From Isoetes taiwanensis (Eukaryota; Streptophyta; Lycopodiopsida; Isoetales; Isoetaceae): DNA of 64,000 nt. The position numbers and the translations under genes are program-made. Position 1 is the stretch's first letter. The number at the start of each line of letters is the position of its first letter. The stretch covers positions 10,496,134-10,560,133 of the forward strand of contig JAJEKV010000028.1 in the NCBI GenBank assembly GCA_021234155.1, written 5' to 3'. Positions 48,074 through 61,189 of this stretch are shown here, piece by piece. The notes under the pieces were generated by a model. It saw nothing but the letters and a program-made list of their open reading frames with translations. It did no database searches and had not been told where the DNA came from.

Positions 48074-49451
48074 CTGCAGTGGTAGATTTCTCTTTGTGGC
48101 GGTGTGCTACTTTCCACATGCTGAGAGGAACTCCTACCACACCCACTTGGATGTGGATAGGGTGGAGCCCTATGTCGATCTATACGATGACATACATCAT
48201 CACAAGCTGTGGGGTAGTGTCATGCTCGTCGGAGACTTCAATGCACGCACTGGCACAGAACAACCCATGAGATTTGACCCTTTGGCAGATGATGTGTTGC
48301 AATTGAGCCCTTCATAAGGAGCTTGACCACGGGCATCAACTGACATTCATGTCTCTCGCTATGAGAGACAACTCTTGTTGCTTTGCAGTATCTTTGACCT
48401 GGTGGTTTGCAATGGACTAGCACAGTGGCTATCCTCTCGCTAGCACACTTGCAGGCAGGAGAACCAGGGAGCCAGGTCCAGCATGGTGGACTATGTATTG
48501 GTGGCCGAGCAAGACATGCATGTCATCAAGAACTTCCGAGCGAGAACAAATGGTAGGAATGAAGAGGTGGACTTAGACCATCTGCCACTCTACATGCAGC
48601 TAGCTTGACAGGTTGCTCCAACCATCTGGACAACACCTCCTCGTATGCCTTAGCTTCGTTTGGACTATGAGCACACTCATACTTACTCCCAGATACTCAC
48701 GGAGGATCTGACAAGCATTCCACAGTGCTCTACACTGGAGCAACAGGCGGGCAAACTCATTGACATCCTTGGGGCTGCTGCAGAAAGATGTTTTGGGAGA
48801 AGCTGCTTCTGGCGAACCTCGAAAGCCACGACTTCCCGTGTAACCAATGGTTTGATGCTGAGTGCAAGGAATGCAAATGCTGGCTCTGCCAAGTCATAGA
48901 CCCTGCTCTATGCTTGCCTGCGGTCATACAATATCACACTTCCTTTAAGGTTAGAAAGGCCATGTACATTGTGGCCCATCAACAGGAAATGTTCTTCCTC
49001 CTGGAACGTCATCCCAGGACCTTCTGGCGAAGAATGATTAGGAGGTCAGTGCCACCCACATGAAACATCACCCCCGAGCAATGGAGACAATACCTACCGC
49101 AGCTCTACAATCCTGAGGGTGCACATGCAACATTACCCCCGCAACAGGGCCCAGTGCTGGAAATCACAGAGGTGGAGGTAGCGCAAGGGCTGCAATGTCT
49201 AGCCAATGGAAAAACACCAAACCTCGATGGCACGCAGGCAGAATTACTCAAGTGGATAGGACCATCCATGACACCAATACTAACCGCCATGTTCAACAGG
49301 GCTTGCAGAAAGGTTTCCCCCCGCAGTGGACTACTAGTATAGTTGTGTCCCAATCTATAAGGCAGGAGCCCACACTGTCCGGCCAATTACTGGACCATCA
49401 TAACCAGTTCAACATTTACAAAGCTCCTCACCAAGAGGGGTGCATCTAGAG

Positions 49452-49895
49452 TACACGTATTGATCAAGTGAGTGCACGGTTGGGGTTTTTTTATCGCCTT
49501 GGTCGTAGGTATACGGTCGGGAGCACATACGGGCAGGAAAAAGAGATTCCGTAGATGATCGATTTGGGGAGCTGATCCATCTGACTGAAGGAGCGTCGTA
49601 TCCTTACATTTTCAACTTCATTTTTACCTTTCTAGTAGACTCATCTCAGCACTGTCCATTCCAGCTATTCCAAGTATTGCACAGGTATTACCCTATTCCA
49701 GGAATTCCAGGTATTCTAGGAACCCTAGACCTATGTCCTCACAAAAGGTACAAAGTCGGAAAGGGATTATATAATTTGGCACAACCAATCGTAAATCTAT
49801 GGATAGGGGCTATAATGTATGTTGGTTCAAAAACCCGTATGGTATGGGTTTTTCTGTGACCCCTCGAATGCACATGCCATCTGTCCATATATAGA
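49452..49895. other. Non-LINE insertion or rearranged segment inside LINE C
   Basis: LINE reading stops after the VRPIT-like block (about 49375-49445) and resumes at about 49905 (GLLTRILE-like). The DNA between has no LINE motif. No clear terminal repeats are seen. Confidence 0.5.
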
Positions 49896-51314
49896 GGTGC
49901 ACCCCCCGGGCTCCTCACCAGGATCCTCGAGTAGCAGCTGACAAGCTGGACAAAGGCAGCAGAAGTACGAGCACTCACACAGGCAGGGTCCAGGCCAAGG
50001 CACTCAACTATTGATCACATATTCATGCTATGAACTCTGGTTGAAGACAGCAGAAACCACCGATAAGATCTGTATTGCTGCTTTGTAGACTTCGCCAAGG
50101 CTTTTGACATGGTGCCTCGGGGAAAGCTATGGACAAGATTGCAATAGCTGGAGGTCCCCTACGGAACTGCATAATGCAAGTTATATGAGACATGCTCAGG
50201 CCGGTGGCAACTAGTGGGCTAACAATTTGAGAGCAGCATCGGTGTCTGTCAGGGATGCCCTCTCTCGCACACACTATTTGGCATATACATTGATCAGTTA
50301 AAGGGATGGCTTATTGACAATGGAGGCAATGGAGCTCAACTTCTACACTAGATCACCAGACAACTGATCTATGCTGATGATGTATACCTCTTGGCTTACA
50401 TTCAAGCGGACATGCAACGCCATCTCGATGCTCTGGACACATTTTGTCAAACGACTGGCATGCACGTCAACTTGGCCAAGACCAAGATGGTTTTCATATC
50501 ATCAGCACGCCAACCAAGAGCCCCAACCCTCACTTATTGTGGCCAAACTGTTGAAGTGGTACCCACTTACAAATATTTGGGGGTGGAGTTTTCATCTGCC
50601 ATGAACTGGCACAATTCCATCCTGTTACGAGCCATAGTAGGTTGGAAGGCACTCTTGCAATGCAGAAGAACAACCACAAGGCAGAGCTATATGAATAGGC
50701 CCACCAGTCGCACTTATTCAAGGTACTAGTGGAACCTGTGCTTTTGTATGGGGTCGAGGTCTGGGGCCCAGTGGTTTTTCTCGCCACTTGGAGTGACTTG
50801 GAGCCTTTCTTGGCACGGGCCTTGGGGGTAAAGTCCGTAGTTCCATACCACATACTATTGCAGGAGACATGCTTCTTGCCTCTTCAGAGGGAGACCCTTG
50901 ACAGACACATCACCTACTTCCAAAAGGTGGTCAGTATGGATGATACTCGCCTTCCTAAGCTCGCTTACACCGTGTCAATGGGACCTCAATGTCTAAAGGC
51001 CTGCTGGCGGGAAAATAGAGCTCAATGGCTGGCCAGATGGAATGTGCAGGAGCCCAGGTACATCCGAGTGCAAACGGAGGCAGACCGCCACAGCCTCAGA
51101 CATTACCTTGATACATGCTTTCTCAACAAGCTATGGGATGCCAGCACTCTTGAACAAGTCAAGACGGCACATTACCAACGCCATATAAACCCCATGCTGG
51201 AGTGGGGCCTGCAATGCTATATGCGCACCCATCTACATATGAGAAGGCACTGACCCATTGCCTCTATCCGCATAGATGCACATCATCTCAGGATTGACAC
51301 GCCGCGCCAGGAGA

Positions 51315-51610
51315 GGATCTGTCAACGCTGCCAAGCTGGAGTTGTGGAAGACGAATGTCACATCCTTCAGAGCTGTCCGATATATGATGATATTCGGACA
51401 CGCTATGCTGAGCTGGTCCAGCTTGGCCAGCCCCTGCATGAGATATTGAGCACGATCTCAGTGGATCTGTCAATGTTGCCAAGATGGAGTTGTGGAAGAC
51501 GAATGTCATATCCTTCAGAGCCGTCCGATATATGATGACATTCAGACACGCTATGCTGAGCTGGTCCAGCTTGGCCAGCCCCTGCATGAGATATTGAGCA
51601 CGATCTCGGT
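51315..51610 (+). repeat. 148-bp tandem duplication of the LINE zinc-finger segment
   Basis: The two units differ at only a handful of positions, so the duplication is younger than most damage in the element. Confidence 0.92.
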
Positions 51611-51884
51611 GCGAATGCTGGGATCATACTTTCAAGATTTCATGGATCGTGAAGATCAGCTCGATCCTCGGGCACTCGCTTGATATGTGTACATATTTTT
51701 TTCCCCTCATGATAGATGCCTGTACAGTTTGACATCACTCTTATTCCTGTCATAGTTTTTCCTCCAAAACCCCTCCAGGGTGGGGTTTTTTTTAACTCGG
51801 ACAGCAATGCTGCGCCTCCTTTTTTGGTCCCATAGGCCGATTGGTCTCCGTGGACGACAAAATCTCTATTCTATTCTATTATTT

Positions 51885-53521
51885 ACTACATATAATCAAC
51901 CTAAAAGTCATTAATGATTAATTGCAAATAATGAAAGCCAAACTTAATGAGAGTCACTGAATGATAAAGATAAGATAAGCTAAGACAGATTTTTACGTCC
52001 ACGGAAAATAGATATATGATTTAAAAGATGAAAATAAATATATGATTTAAATAGATCTAATAATCCATTGTAGATAATATTTGGAAAACTATCTAGACCA
52101 AATAGTTGGCACATTTGCCCACAATATGATAATTTGTGAATGTTAAAAGTGAACATAAAAGAATACCTAGCTTCTACTCCATTATAGATGTTCTACTTTA
52201 CATTTCATGAATATTAAACTTTTGTCCGATTAAACAACTTGAAACGTCAAATGTTCTTGATCAAATAAATTCTTTACATCTTGCATGAAGAGGTGCTGCT
52301 ATAGTAGTGTACAAGCTAGCCAACCTAATGAAGATCTTGATTTCATTGATGATCAATGTGAGCAGAACGTTGAACTTCTAAACCTACCTTAAGCAAATCC
52401 ATGTTGAAGTATCAACTGTGTGTTACTGAAGAATTTCCTACAGAAACGAGATGAGAAACATATCTCATTCTTCACTAGCTGCACCGTACCACGAATTAGA
52501 AAATCTTCAATCTCCATTGCAACCTCTCATATAAGGCACAAACTTGTCAAGGAGAAATCTACATCAATCAATAAATGCACATAGAGGTAAATATAAATCA
52601 TCAATTATAAACACCGCGTGCCATGGAAAATCAAAACAAAATGAAGGTCTTTTGTGTTACCATCTGCATCTGAAGTTCCCATTGAATTGATGTATACATA
52701 AATTGGCAACTTTGGATCTGTTTAGTGAAGATATAGAAGTTTAGCTATGATAAGCTCAGTGACTGCAGGAACAACTGCAGGAACAATTCCTGCAGTCACT
52801 GAGCTTATCATAGGTAGCATCCTCATGTATAGGAAACCTCTCGAGAGCTGGCTTAATAAAATCTAGACTAGACTTGACCCTAGGCTTGTAACTTCGTTCT
52901 TTCTCATCATTTGATAGAATATCATCATAATTCATATATTTATAGTATCCCTTTGCAATTCTCGTATGAGATCTGATAGCAGAGTAGCAGCCCTAGGACC
53001 ATTACAACCCTTGTTGTTACTTACTTCACACAATGGCAACTTCTTGGTGTCTGGGGGGAGATGGAAATAGATTTCTTGCACCCCCCATCCCCGAAAATGA
53101 TGAAGAAAGCCTTAACAAGTCTTGCAAGTCCAAACCCGTTGCTGCAGTATTTTGGCTGAACCTCCCTAACGATTTTCTATTCACACTGAACGGTCAGATG
53201 ACATTGTAACAATGTATCATGACAACTAATGGCAACCAAATCACCTATTAAATAACTCACATAACGCAGAGAAAACTTCAACCTCAGCCGTTCGATGCAC
53301 AACAATTTTTTCATTTCATCCGTCCAAAAAACGAAAAGAAAAAAAAAGCGTCTTTATCATTTTGTAATCAAGTGGTTCAAAAACGTTAATTATCTTGTTT
53401 GTTACGTTAATCATCGCATCGTGCAAAGATTTTTAATTTTTTGGAATCGTTTTGAGTATTCAGCTCGATCAGTTGATCGCTAAAAACTTGCAAGAGACAA
53501 ACATACACAAGAGAAGCAGGC
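51885..53521. other. Spacer between LINE C and the NEMF gene
   Basis: No gene is recognised. It holds a perfect foldback at 52745-52813 and, in its last 200 bp, the presumed NEMF promoter. Confidence 0.5.
52745..52813. repeat. 69-bp foldback with perfect 27-bp arms
   Basis: CTATGATAAGCTCAGTGACT and its continuation to 52771 pair without mismatch with 52787-52813. The 15-nt loop repeats the word CTGCAGGAACAA from the end of the left arm, which suggests template switching during repair or replication. Confidence 0.95.
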
Positions 53522-56500
53522 ATGGTGAAGGTGCGCATGAATACCGCTGATGTAGCGGCGGAGGTCAGATGCTTGAAAACTCTTATTGGCATGCGCTGTG
53601 CCAATGTGTACGATTTGTCTCCTAAGGTACCTATTCAGGTTTTTTTGAATCTTACTAGATATCACGTAGTCACATGGTTTGCTTTGAAATTATTACATTC
53701 AACATCTGCTTCATTGTATTAAAAGCATTCATAAAGTCCTCCCAGATACGTTCTTCATCTTTCAGTATGTATATCTTCTAAGCTTTGCTTCTGCTTTTTT
53801 TAGATATATGTGATCAAGCTTGCAAAGAGCAGTGGCATGGCGGCTTCTGGAGAAAGTGAAAAGGCACTTTTATTGCTTGAGAGTGGAGTGAGGCTGCATA
53901 CGACTCAATTTTCACGGTACCTAAACATATTATTCCATGGAAGTGGAGTGAAACTCATACAACTCAGTCTGCATGGCACCTTGCAAACAATTCTTTTGGA
54001 AGAAGTACATTATTCAAATGGAATGGTGCATATTTTAGCTGCCATGTTTCCCTTAAGTGTGGCAGTGTGACAGAACTTGTCTTTATAAACCATAGTCACT
54101 ACTTTCCACAATTTTGGGTTAAATTATGTTAACTGTTCAATGTTAAAGTCTACTGGTTGACTAGCTATTGGCATTTGTGTAGACTAACATGAATGGGATC
54201 CAACAGACCTTCTAAGGTTATTAGACAAGATGCATCAATAGGATTCAAAATTTGCTAAAGTCCCTTCATTTCAATGCGCTTTCCGAGTTATATGAACTGC
54301 ACAATACCCTTGATGAGGGCTGATTATCCTCTCTTTAAACCAGGAATATTTATGCATACGTTGTTGCTGCAGTGATAAAAACATGACGCCGTCTGGTTTT
54401 ACTTTAAAGTTGCGAAGGCATATCCGTACAAGGAGGTTAGAAAATGTCCAGCAGCTTGGCATGGATCGTGTACGTATCATGGTTTGCTTTTGCTAAATCA
54501 GTGGGTTAAAGATGCCAAATGATGAGACACTTGAGATGTGGAAACTATAACTTAAACATATTTACATGCATCATACCTGAGAAAGCTAAGCCAGTGTGCT
54601 ACCTTTGTATTGTTGAATGCAGGTTGTTGATTTTCAGTTTGGTATGGGGGAGAGTGCTCATCATATTATCTTAGAGCTTTACTCCCAAGGAAATCTGCTA
54701 CTGACGGATGCCGACTACAATGTTCTTACTTTGCTCCGAAGCCACAGGTTGGTATCTTTGTTTGTTTATTTTCCATTTTTCTCTAAGTGGTGGAGGATGT
54801 ATTATGTGTTTGTTATTGCATGTAGAAAACAGTTTTGATCGTACTTTTCTTGTGCTACATTATTATTCTTTTCTGTAATAAATAATAGTGTCGGATTTTC
54901 TTCTTCTAGTTTATGAAATGGAAAAAACATATTCTTTAGTTTTTTTGGATATTCCTAAATATCATTCTTGTGCAGGGATGATGAGAAAGGCATTGTAATG
55001 ATGGCTCGTCATCAGTATCCAGTTCACACTTGCAGAACATTTCAGAGGACTACTGCCCAGAAACTAGAGGCTGTCCTCTGTTGCAATAAGTCCGTAGATG
55101 GTAGTCAAGATCAACATAACAAGGATACTGTTCAGGAGGATGAAGCAGTTTCAAGAGTTTGCAATTCTAAAGCAGCAAACAACGAAGGAATACGTCTAAT
55201 GAAGATGAACAAATCGAAACTTGTAGCTCCAGAAAAGTGTGGCCATGAGAGCAAGAAGGATATCGTGAGCCTTAAGTCCGTCCTTGCAGAAAGTCTTGGA
55301 TACGGTCCTGCACTCACAGAGCATGTCATCCTTGACGCTGGATTGCAACCCAATACGGATTTGAACATGGCAGATACTAGAAATATTAAAAGTCAACTGG
55401 AGGCACTTATGCTTGCTCTTGAAAAGTTCGAGTCCTGGCTGGAAAATATTTTGAATTGTGCAGACTCTTCTAAGGGATACATTTTTATGCAGAAGAAGAA
55501 TGCAGGGAAAAAACAAAGCTCAATTTCTACAGAAACAGAGCATCAAGCAAAGGTAGCTGGCACTTCTTTTCTGGTACAGTTCGTCAATTAGCCAAGATAA
55601 ATGTTTATAGACAGCACAACTGCAACAACTGCTTGGATTTTAAGCAAGACGTACTGCAAGCAAGTATGCATGCTGCCTACTACAATATACCTCTCTAATG
55701 TTTATTGGAAGTTCCTGCAACTTCCATCTCTTAAAGGTCATCGTAGTATGCCGGATGGCTTGTTAGAGAGAAGTAGAGCTTGAGTTATGCATATGACAAA
55801 CTGTAGAGTATTCCCTGGTAAGACTTTGCTTTCTTCTTGCATGTTTGAATGTTCAGGTAAGAATCATAAAACAGCAAGAACTTACTTTAACTGGCACAAA
55901 AGTCCCTGTTGGATTGTGCTAATGCTTGGTCTATGACAAGGCCTTTGATGTTGTCGATGCACAAAACTGAGCACTCCATTGAAGTGCAATCTCTGATCCA
56001 TTCATGCCTGGAACATTATGTATATACTTAGTTTCTATGTGTATTTTTTACTTTAGATTTATGTAGTTGTTTAAAGTGTGGGGGAAAAACTTGTTATGTC
56101 AGTTGCTCTTATCATGATATCACCATGAGATCGATTCATTTCTAAAGCTTACTCCATATGCATGTCCTTATTTGTTAATATCAAGGTATTTACGTAGTTG
56201 TACTTTCTTGTTCCTCTTGAAGGGGTTATTTAGACTGGGTTGTCTAGACTTTGCAAGGAACTCCGCCCTTTGCCCGATGTGAGCTTGGAGTATAGCCATC
56301 TAGTCATGTTAGTCCCTATGTTCTAATTTGCAGACAACCTAATATTAATAGGGGATTGCTTGTTTTTGGGCATTTCCTTGCAGATTTATGATGAGTTCTC
56401 ACCTCTTCATTTAAATCAATTCAATGAGCGGGAACATATGGTGTTTGAATCATTTGATGCTGCAATGGATGAGTTTTTTAGTAAAATTGAATCCCAACGA

Positions 56501-59500
56501 GCTGAACAGCAGCGTAGAGCACAAGAAGAATCGGCATTTTCTAAACTTGACAAGATTCGAGCTGATCAGGTTTTTGAATGCTTTGTTTTGTCATATCCCT
56601 TAGCATCGATTTCCATTACAACTACAAAATCTTGCTTGAGTGATAATTTATTGTTAAGCATTATGTTTACTGGAACTTACTTTGTGTCAAATTGTTTTTG
56701 TAGAGAAGTAGGGTTGAAGCATTGAGACAGGAAGTTGATCAGTCTGTGCATATGGCTGAGCTAATAGAGTATAATTTGGAGGATGTTGATTCTGCAATAC
56801 TTGCAGTTCGGACAGCTCTTGCCAGTGGGATGGATTGGAAAGATCTAGGGCGAATGATCAAAGAGGAGAGAAAAGCTGGAAATCCTGTTGCGGGCCTTAT
56901 TCATAGCCTTCAGCTTGAAAAGAACCAGATAACGTTGCTTCTGAGCAATAATTTGGATGACATGGATGATGAGGAGAAGACCCAACCTGTCAATAAGGTG
57001 TTTGCTTAATTTGGCTGCATTATTCCCCAATGCTACCATCCTGACCATTGTTAACAACAATGTATCAGGTTGAGGTAGACCTTGCACTATCAGCACATGC
57101 AAATGCGAGACGCTGGTTTGATATGAAGAAAAAACAAGTAATGAAGCAAGAAAAGACTTTAGCAGCCCACGAGAAGGCTTTTAAGGCAGCAGAAAGAAAG
57201 ACACAGCAACAACTTACGCAGGCAAGTAGTGTTTGAATTTTGTATTTGTCAGCCAACTATGCTATCCCTGTGTTTTCTTAACCCTACAATTTACTTTTCA
57301 TAAATCCCATATATTATGCTAACAGACATTTGATTCTCAGGCAAAGACTATAGCTTCCATTTCGCATTTGAGGAAGGTCCATTGGTTTGAAAAATTTAAC
57401 TGGTTTATAACCAGTGAGAACTATATGGTTATTAGCGGCCGAGATGCTCAGCAAAATGAATTGATTGTGAAACGATATTTGAAAAAGGGAGATTTGTAAG
57501 TCTTTTACTAACACCAAGAAAATAACCATTGTTATTTTTATTAAAATTCATATCTATACCCCACAATGTGTAGTCCTAAATCTAGTTTTATGTGTGTTGT
57601 AGATATGTACATGCTGATTTGCATGGAGCTGCTAGCACCATTATAAAAAATCACGATGCAGACCAACCAATTCCTCCTCTTACAATCAATCAAGCTGGCT
57701 GTTTCACGGTAGTCATTCCACGTTTTTATTTGCCTATATATGTATTTCATTTTGGAAAAGTCTTTTTATTTCTTACTTTTCTTTGTCTTGAAGGGGATTC
57801 AATTATGAAAGAAGCAGATCATTTTTATAGTTTTAATTGGTACATTAACATATAAACAAGTTAGTAGCTGGGTTGACAGTTCTTTCTGGATAAAGTCACT
57901 TTGTGAAACTAGATATTGTAAACTGATGAATTGTGAGATTCATATGCATTTGTTTGCTTGGATTGCCGTCTACAGGTTACCTAATCTGTTTAGCCGATGT
58001 TGCTTCTATTAGGTTTGCCGAAGTCAAGCTTGGGACTCTAAGATTGTGACCAGTGCTTGGTGGGTGTTTGCTAATCAAGTAAGCAAAACGGCTCCAACAG
58101 GGGAATATCTTACTGTTGGAAGCTTCATGATTAGGGGCAAGAAAAATTTTCTGCCTCCATACCCACTTGTTATGGGATTTGGTATTCTTTTCCGACTAGA
58201 TGAGAGTTGTATTGCAGCTCATTATAATGAAAGAAGAGTAAAGACTGATGAGAACAACATGGTTGCCATTGATGAAGATGAAGTTATGGAAGAAGAAAAG
58301 GAGAGTTCAGATGACGTTACTTCAATGCCAAGAGAAGAAGATGGAGATGCAATTGTAGAAAATGGAGAGAGTGATCAGAAGCCATTGGAACTGGATGACT
58401 TGGTGGATAGACTGTTGGAGGTAAGGCCGGTTAGCAAGTATGGCTTGGATATTGAGGTTTCTGAAATAAATGAAGAGGAGGCCAAAGAATCTGTATCGAA
58501 TGAAATACAAGCAGATGCATCTAAAGTCCAAGGCAAACAGAAACCACATTTATCAGCAGCTGAAAGAAGAAGGATGAAGAGGCTAGGGAGATTGGCTGCA
58601 AGTGCATCTTTGGTCAGTGAGCAGTACAGTGAGGAACCAATAGGTTCTGAAGGAGAGACTGTTGCAGAGGAGAAAACTTCAGTGAACTTGACTAAAGCTG
58701 AAGATGCCGGACTGTCAAAGGTAATGAGAGGAAAGCGGGGAAAATTGAAAAAGATAAAGGAGAAGTATGCTGGGCAAGATGAAGAGGAACGAAAGCTGCG
58801 GATGTCTTTACTTGCTGTATGTACCATATCTCTCTGTACTATATGCCTTTTTGTCCGTTTATTATGGTTGTTTGGCATCTTACAGCAATGTCCTTTATCT
58901 AAGTATACATGCGTATCATGTTTATGTTTAGTCTGCGGGAAAGGAGGCCAACAATGTGCTGGATACAGAACCAACAAAATTGAAGATGGATAAGGGGAAG
59001 GAAAGTAGTATTCTAGGTAACACAATCTGGACTTCTTAAGTGAAACATATATGCAAAACAAAGCCTCATTGTGTCATCTTGTGGATGTGCAGTATATGTG
59101 TGGTGCAGTTAAAGTTAGCTTGCCTTTATACATATTTCATCTATATGCTGCTTATATTTCATATATGTCTAAACGGTTTCTGTACTTTGTTATTGTAATT
59201 GCTATACAGAAGGGGTTATTGCAAAAGTTTGTTACAAGTGCAAGAAACCTGGACATATTGCAGCTGATTGCCTACATGGGATAATAGCTGACAATAATCA
59301 AGCACCTCAAAATGAGACAAATCAAGAAAAGCTAGTGCCAAAAGGTCCAAGTCGGAGAGCAAGGGCTAAGGAAGCACAGATGGAAATTGCAGCCATTTTA
59401 GCTGAAGAAAACATTCAGGACTTGGATGAAGATGAGAAGGGAAAATTAACAGAATTGGACTCGTTGACAGGGAATCCTCTTCCATCTGACATTCTGCTCT

Positions 59501-59954
59501 ATGCTGTTCCTGTGTGTGGCCCCTATTCGGCCTTGCAAAATTATAAGTACCATGTTAAGCTTACCCCTGGTGCTGCAAAGAAGGGCAAAGGTACGTATTA
59601 TGCTCATGAAACTACCTGCTGTTGCTTTTCTCTAGCTGATTCTAGTTCATAAGATAAACACGGTTCTGCCATTTATATTGAATGTCCAGCCTTAGGCTAT
59701 TAAAAGTTGAGATTAAATGCGTTTCAAAGAAGCTTGACTTTGTTGCCTCCTTCTATGCAGCGGCAAAAACTGCGATAGATGTCTTTTGTCATCTTCAAGA
59801 GTTGCAGCCTCGAGAAAAGGACCTAATAAAGGCTATTACGGATCCGGAATTGTTTGCATGTATGATAGGAAGCGTTAAAGTGACTGCGCCTGGGTTGACT
59901 AAAATGAAGCAGAGCCAGAAGAAAGGAAAGAAAGTCCTAGCCCAAAGCAAGTAA
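53522..59954 (+). CDS. NEMF/Rqc2/Tae2 ribosome-associated quality control factor
   Basis: NEMF (yeast Rqc2) binds stalled 60S subunits with peptidyl-tRNA, recruits Listerin and adds C-terminal tails to the nascent chain. Fourteen exons read in phase: 53522-53626, 53804-53916, 54373-54469, 54623-54747, 54976-55552, 56384-56569, 56704-56997, 57069-57221, 57341-57495, 57603-57708, 58013-58816, 58932-59016, 59210-59590 and 59761-59954. They give 1124 aa, close to family length. NFACT-N starts [15 protein letters not shown]. Asp10 and Asp104-Arg105 (GMDR) match residues needed for tailing in yeast. A coiled-coil middle follows, then NFACT-R with [15 protein letters not shown] (563 on) and [10 protein letters not shown]. 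An acidic insert precedes a CCHC zinc knuckle, [14 protein letters not shown] (941-954), and an NFACT-C domain. Intron 8 (57222-57340) uses a GC donor, CAG|GCAAGT. No damage is seen. Confidence 0.95.
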
Positions 59955-60787
59955 AATTTCAAGTAGCACAAAACCAGGCCAAAGATACAAATTAGTGGAC
60001 TTCTTTTCACGGGCCATGGATATTTGCCCGAAGACAAAGTAAGTGAAAGCAAAAAAGAAAGAGGTAGTGTGTCAAGGACAAAGTAGGTGAAAGCAAAAAA
60101 GAAAGAGGTAGTGTGTCAAAGCAGTACTTTGTAAATATGAGCAGTAAACCGTAAAAGGGGAGGGAGGGAGAGAGTAATGTGGATATTATGAGCAAATTTT
60201 GACTAGACTATTGGAGGATCTTGTTTCATATTCAGTTGTATATATATATGCATCTATCTAGATGGTTCAAGGACTATTTAGCAGAAATGTTGTGCAAGAT
60301 TTCATAAGCAATGCAGATTAGGAAAAGCTAAAGTCGAGAATGAGAAAATATGAAACAGTTGAATGGACTTCATCTACTCTGTATGTTGTTGAGTGGTCGA
60401 GTTGATTTACGTTAAGAGCTAGAGATATGTTATAAAAAGCAAGTAGAGAATTGGCCAAGTCCACAAAGACTTAGCAGACTCCAGAGAAAGGAGTGGAAAT
60501 CACCATTCAACCTTGGAATCAAGAAAGTTCTTATTCACCCACGGAGCAGAGGGCTAAGCATGAGAGAAGGCTCAAGCGGTGCACCAGCAGATCTTCCCCC
60601 TTGGAAGCCTTCCTCTGGTATATAATTACCTTTTAGTGTGTATCCCCATTAGGCCAGCACGGTCAATTTCGCGTAGCAATTTCATGGTCTCATCGGTTTT
60701 TGAGACCACCATTCCCTTGTGATGACGAATGAAATCAAATTAGAAGACAAACGAAATCAGAGAGGACAAAGGAAATCTTGCTACAGG
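59955..60787. other. NEMF 3' flank with a 43-bp tandem repeat
   Basis: This is probable 3' UTR and downstream DNA. GACAAAGTA(A/G)GTGAAAGC and its continuation occur twice (60034-60076 and 60077-60119). No further gene is seen. Confidence 0.6.
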
Positions 60788-61166
60788 TGTAACGTTCCTA
60801 TTTATGTTGGTGTCTCCAGAACGCGGCACCCAGATCTACTCGAGCAGTCTCCATGGGTTCGTTACAATCTCTCCCACTAGAACTATGCTCGTCCTCGAGC
60901 ATCACAATACTATAAATCACACTATCTTGTAGTGTGCCAGTGTGCCAAGACCAAGTCACGATCTATCGTCCAATGGTATTTCGGGTCATACTGACTTGAA
61001 CTCGAGCTCTGCTCTGATACCAAATGAACGTTCTTAACCGACATGCCCTTAACCAACTGGACAAAATCGTCTGGACGTTTTATGAATAGTCACTTTACCC
61101 ATTTATGCCGGTAGATGGGAACGTGACACCCAGATCTACTCGAGTGGTCTTCATGGCTCCGTTACA
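60788..61166 (-). mobile_element. TRIM (miniature LTR retrotransposon), copy 2, complete
   Basis: On the minus strand a 142-bp 5' LTR runs 61166-61025 (TGTAACGGAGCC...AACGTTCA). The primer-binding site TGGTATCAGAGC lies at 61022-61011. A 144-bp internal region ends in the polypurine stretch TAGTGGGAGAGAT (60880-60867). A 79-bp 3' LTR runs 60866-60788 (TGTAACGAACCC...AACGTTACA). The 3' LTR lacks the middle of the 5' LTR. Flanks ACAGG (60783-60787) and GCAGG (61167-61171) look like a target-site duplication with one change. Non-coding. Confidence 0.88.
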
Positions 61167-61189
61167 GCAGGACAAACCCAGTTCTGATA

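Larger units (their letters stand above)
48074..51884 (+). mobile_element. LINE C, nearly full ORF2 but heavily mutated
   Basis: Endonuclease pieces come first: VMLVGDFNARTG (48225 on) and SSMVDYVLV with VDLDHLPLYMQL (48480-48600). RT follows: FVDFAKAFDMVPRG (50085 on), GVCQGCPLSHTLFGIYIDQL (50245 on), LIYADDVYLLA (50366 on), NLAKTKMVF and KYLGVEFSS. A 174-codon open block (50729-51253) is the RT thumb/connection. The zinc-finger segment CQRCQAGVVEDECHILQSCP is present twice because a 148-bp unit is tandemly duplicated (51315-51462 and 51463-51610). About 450 bp (49452-49895) breaks the continuity between two RT blocks. The 3' end has a (CTATT)n tail at 51866-51884. Confidence 0.85.

Noticed and set aside
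55553-56383. Additional NEMF exon in intron 5
   Set aside because: The flanking exons join in phase and align with relatives without a gap that I can see. No candidate exon with good splice sites was found, although a small one cannot be excluded.
58375-59061. 228-codon frame on the minus strand
   Set aside because: It is antisense to NEMF exons 11-12 and is a shadow of that coding sequence.
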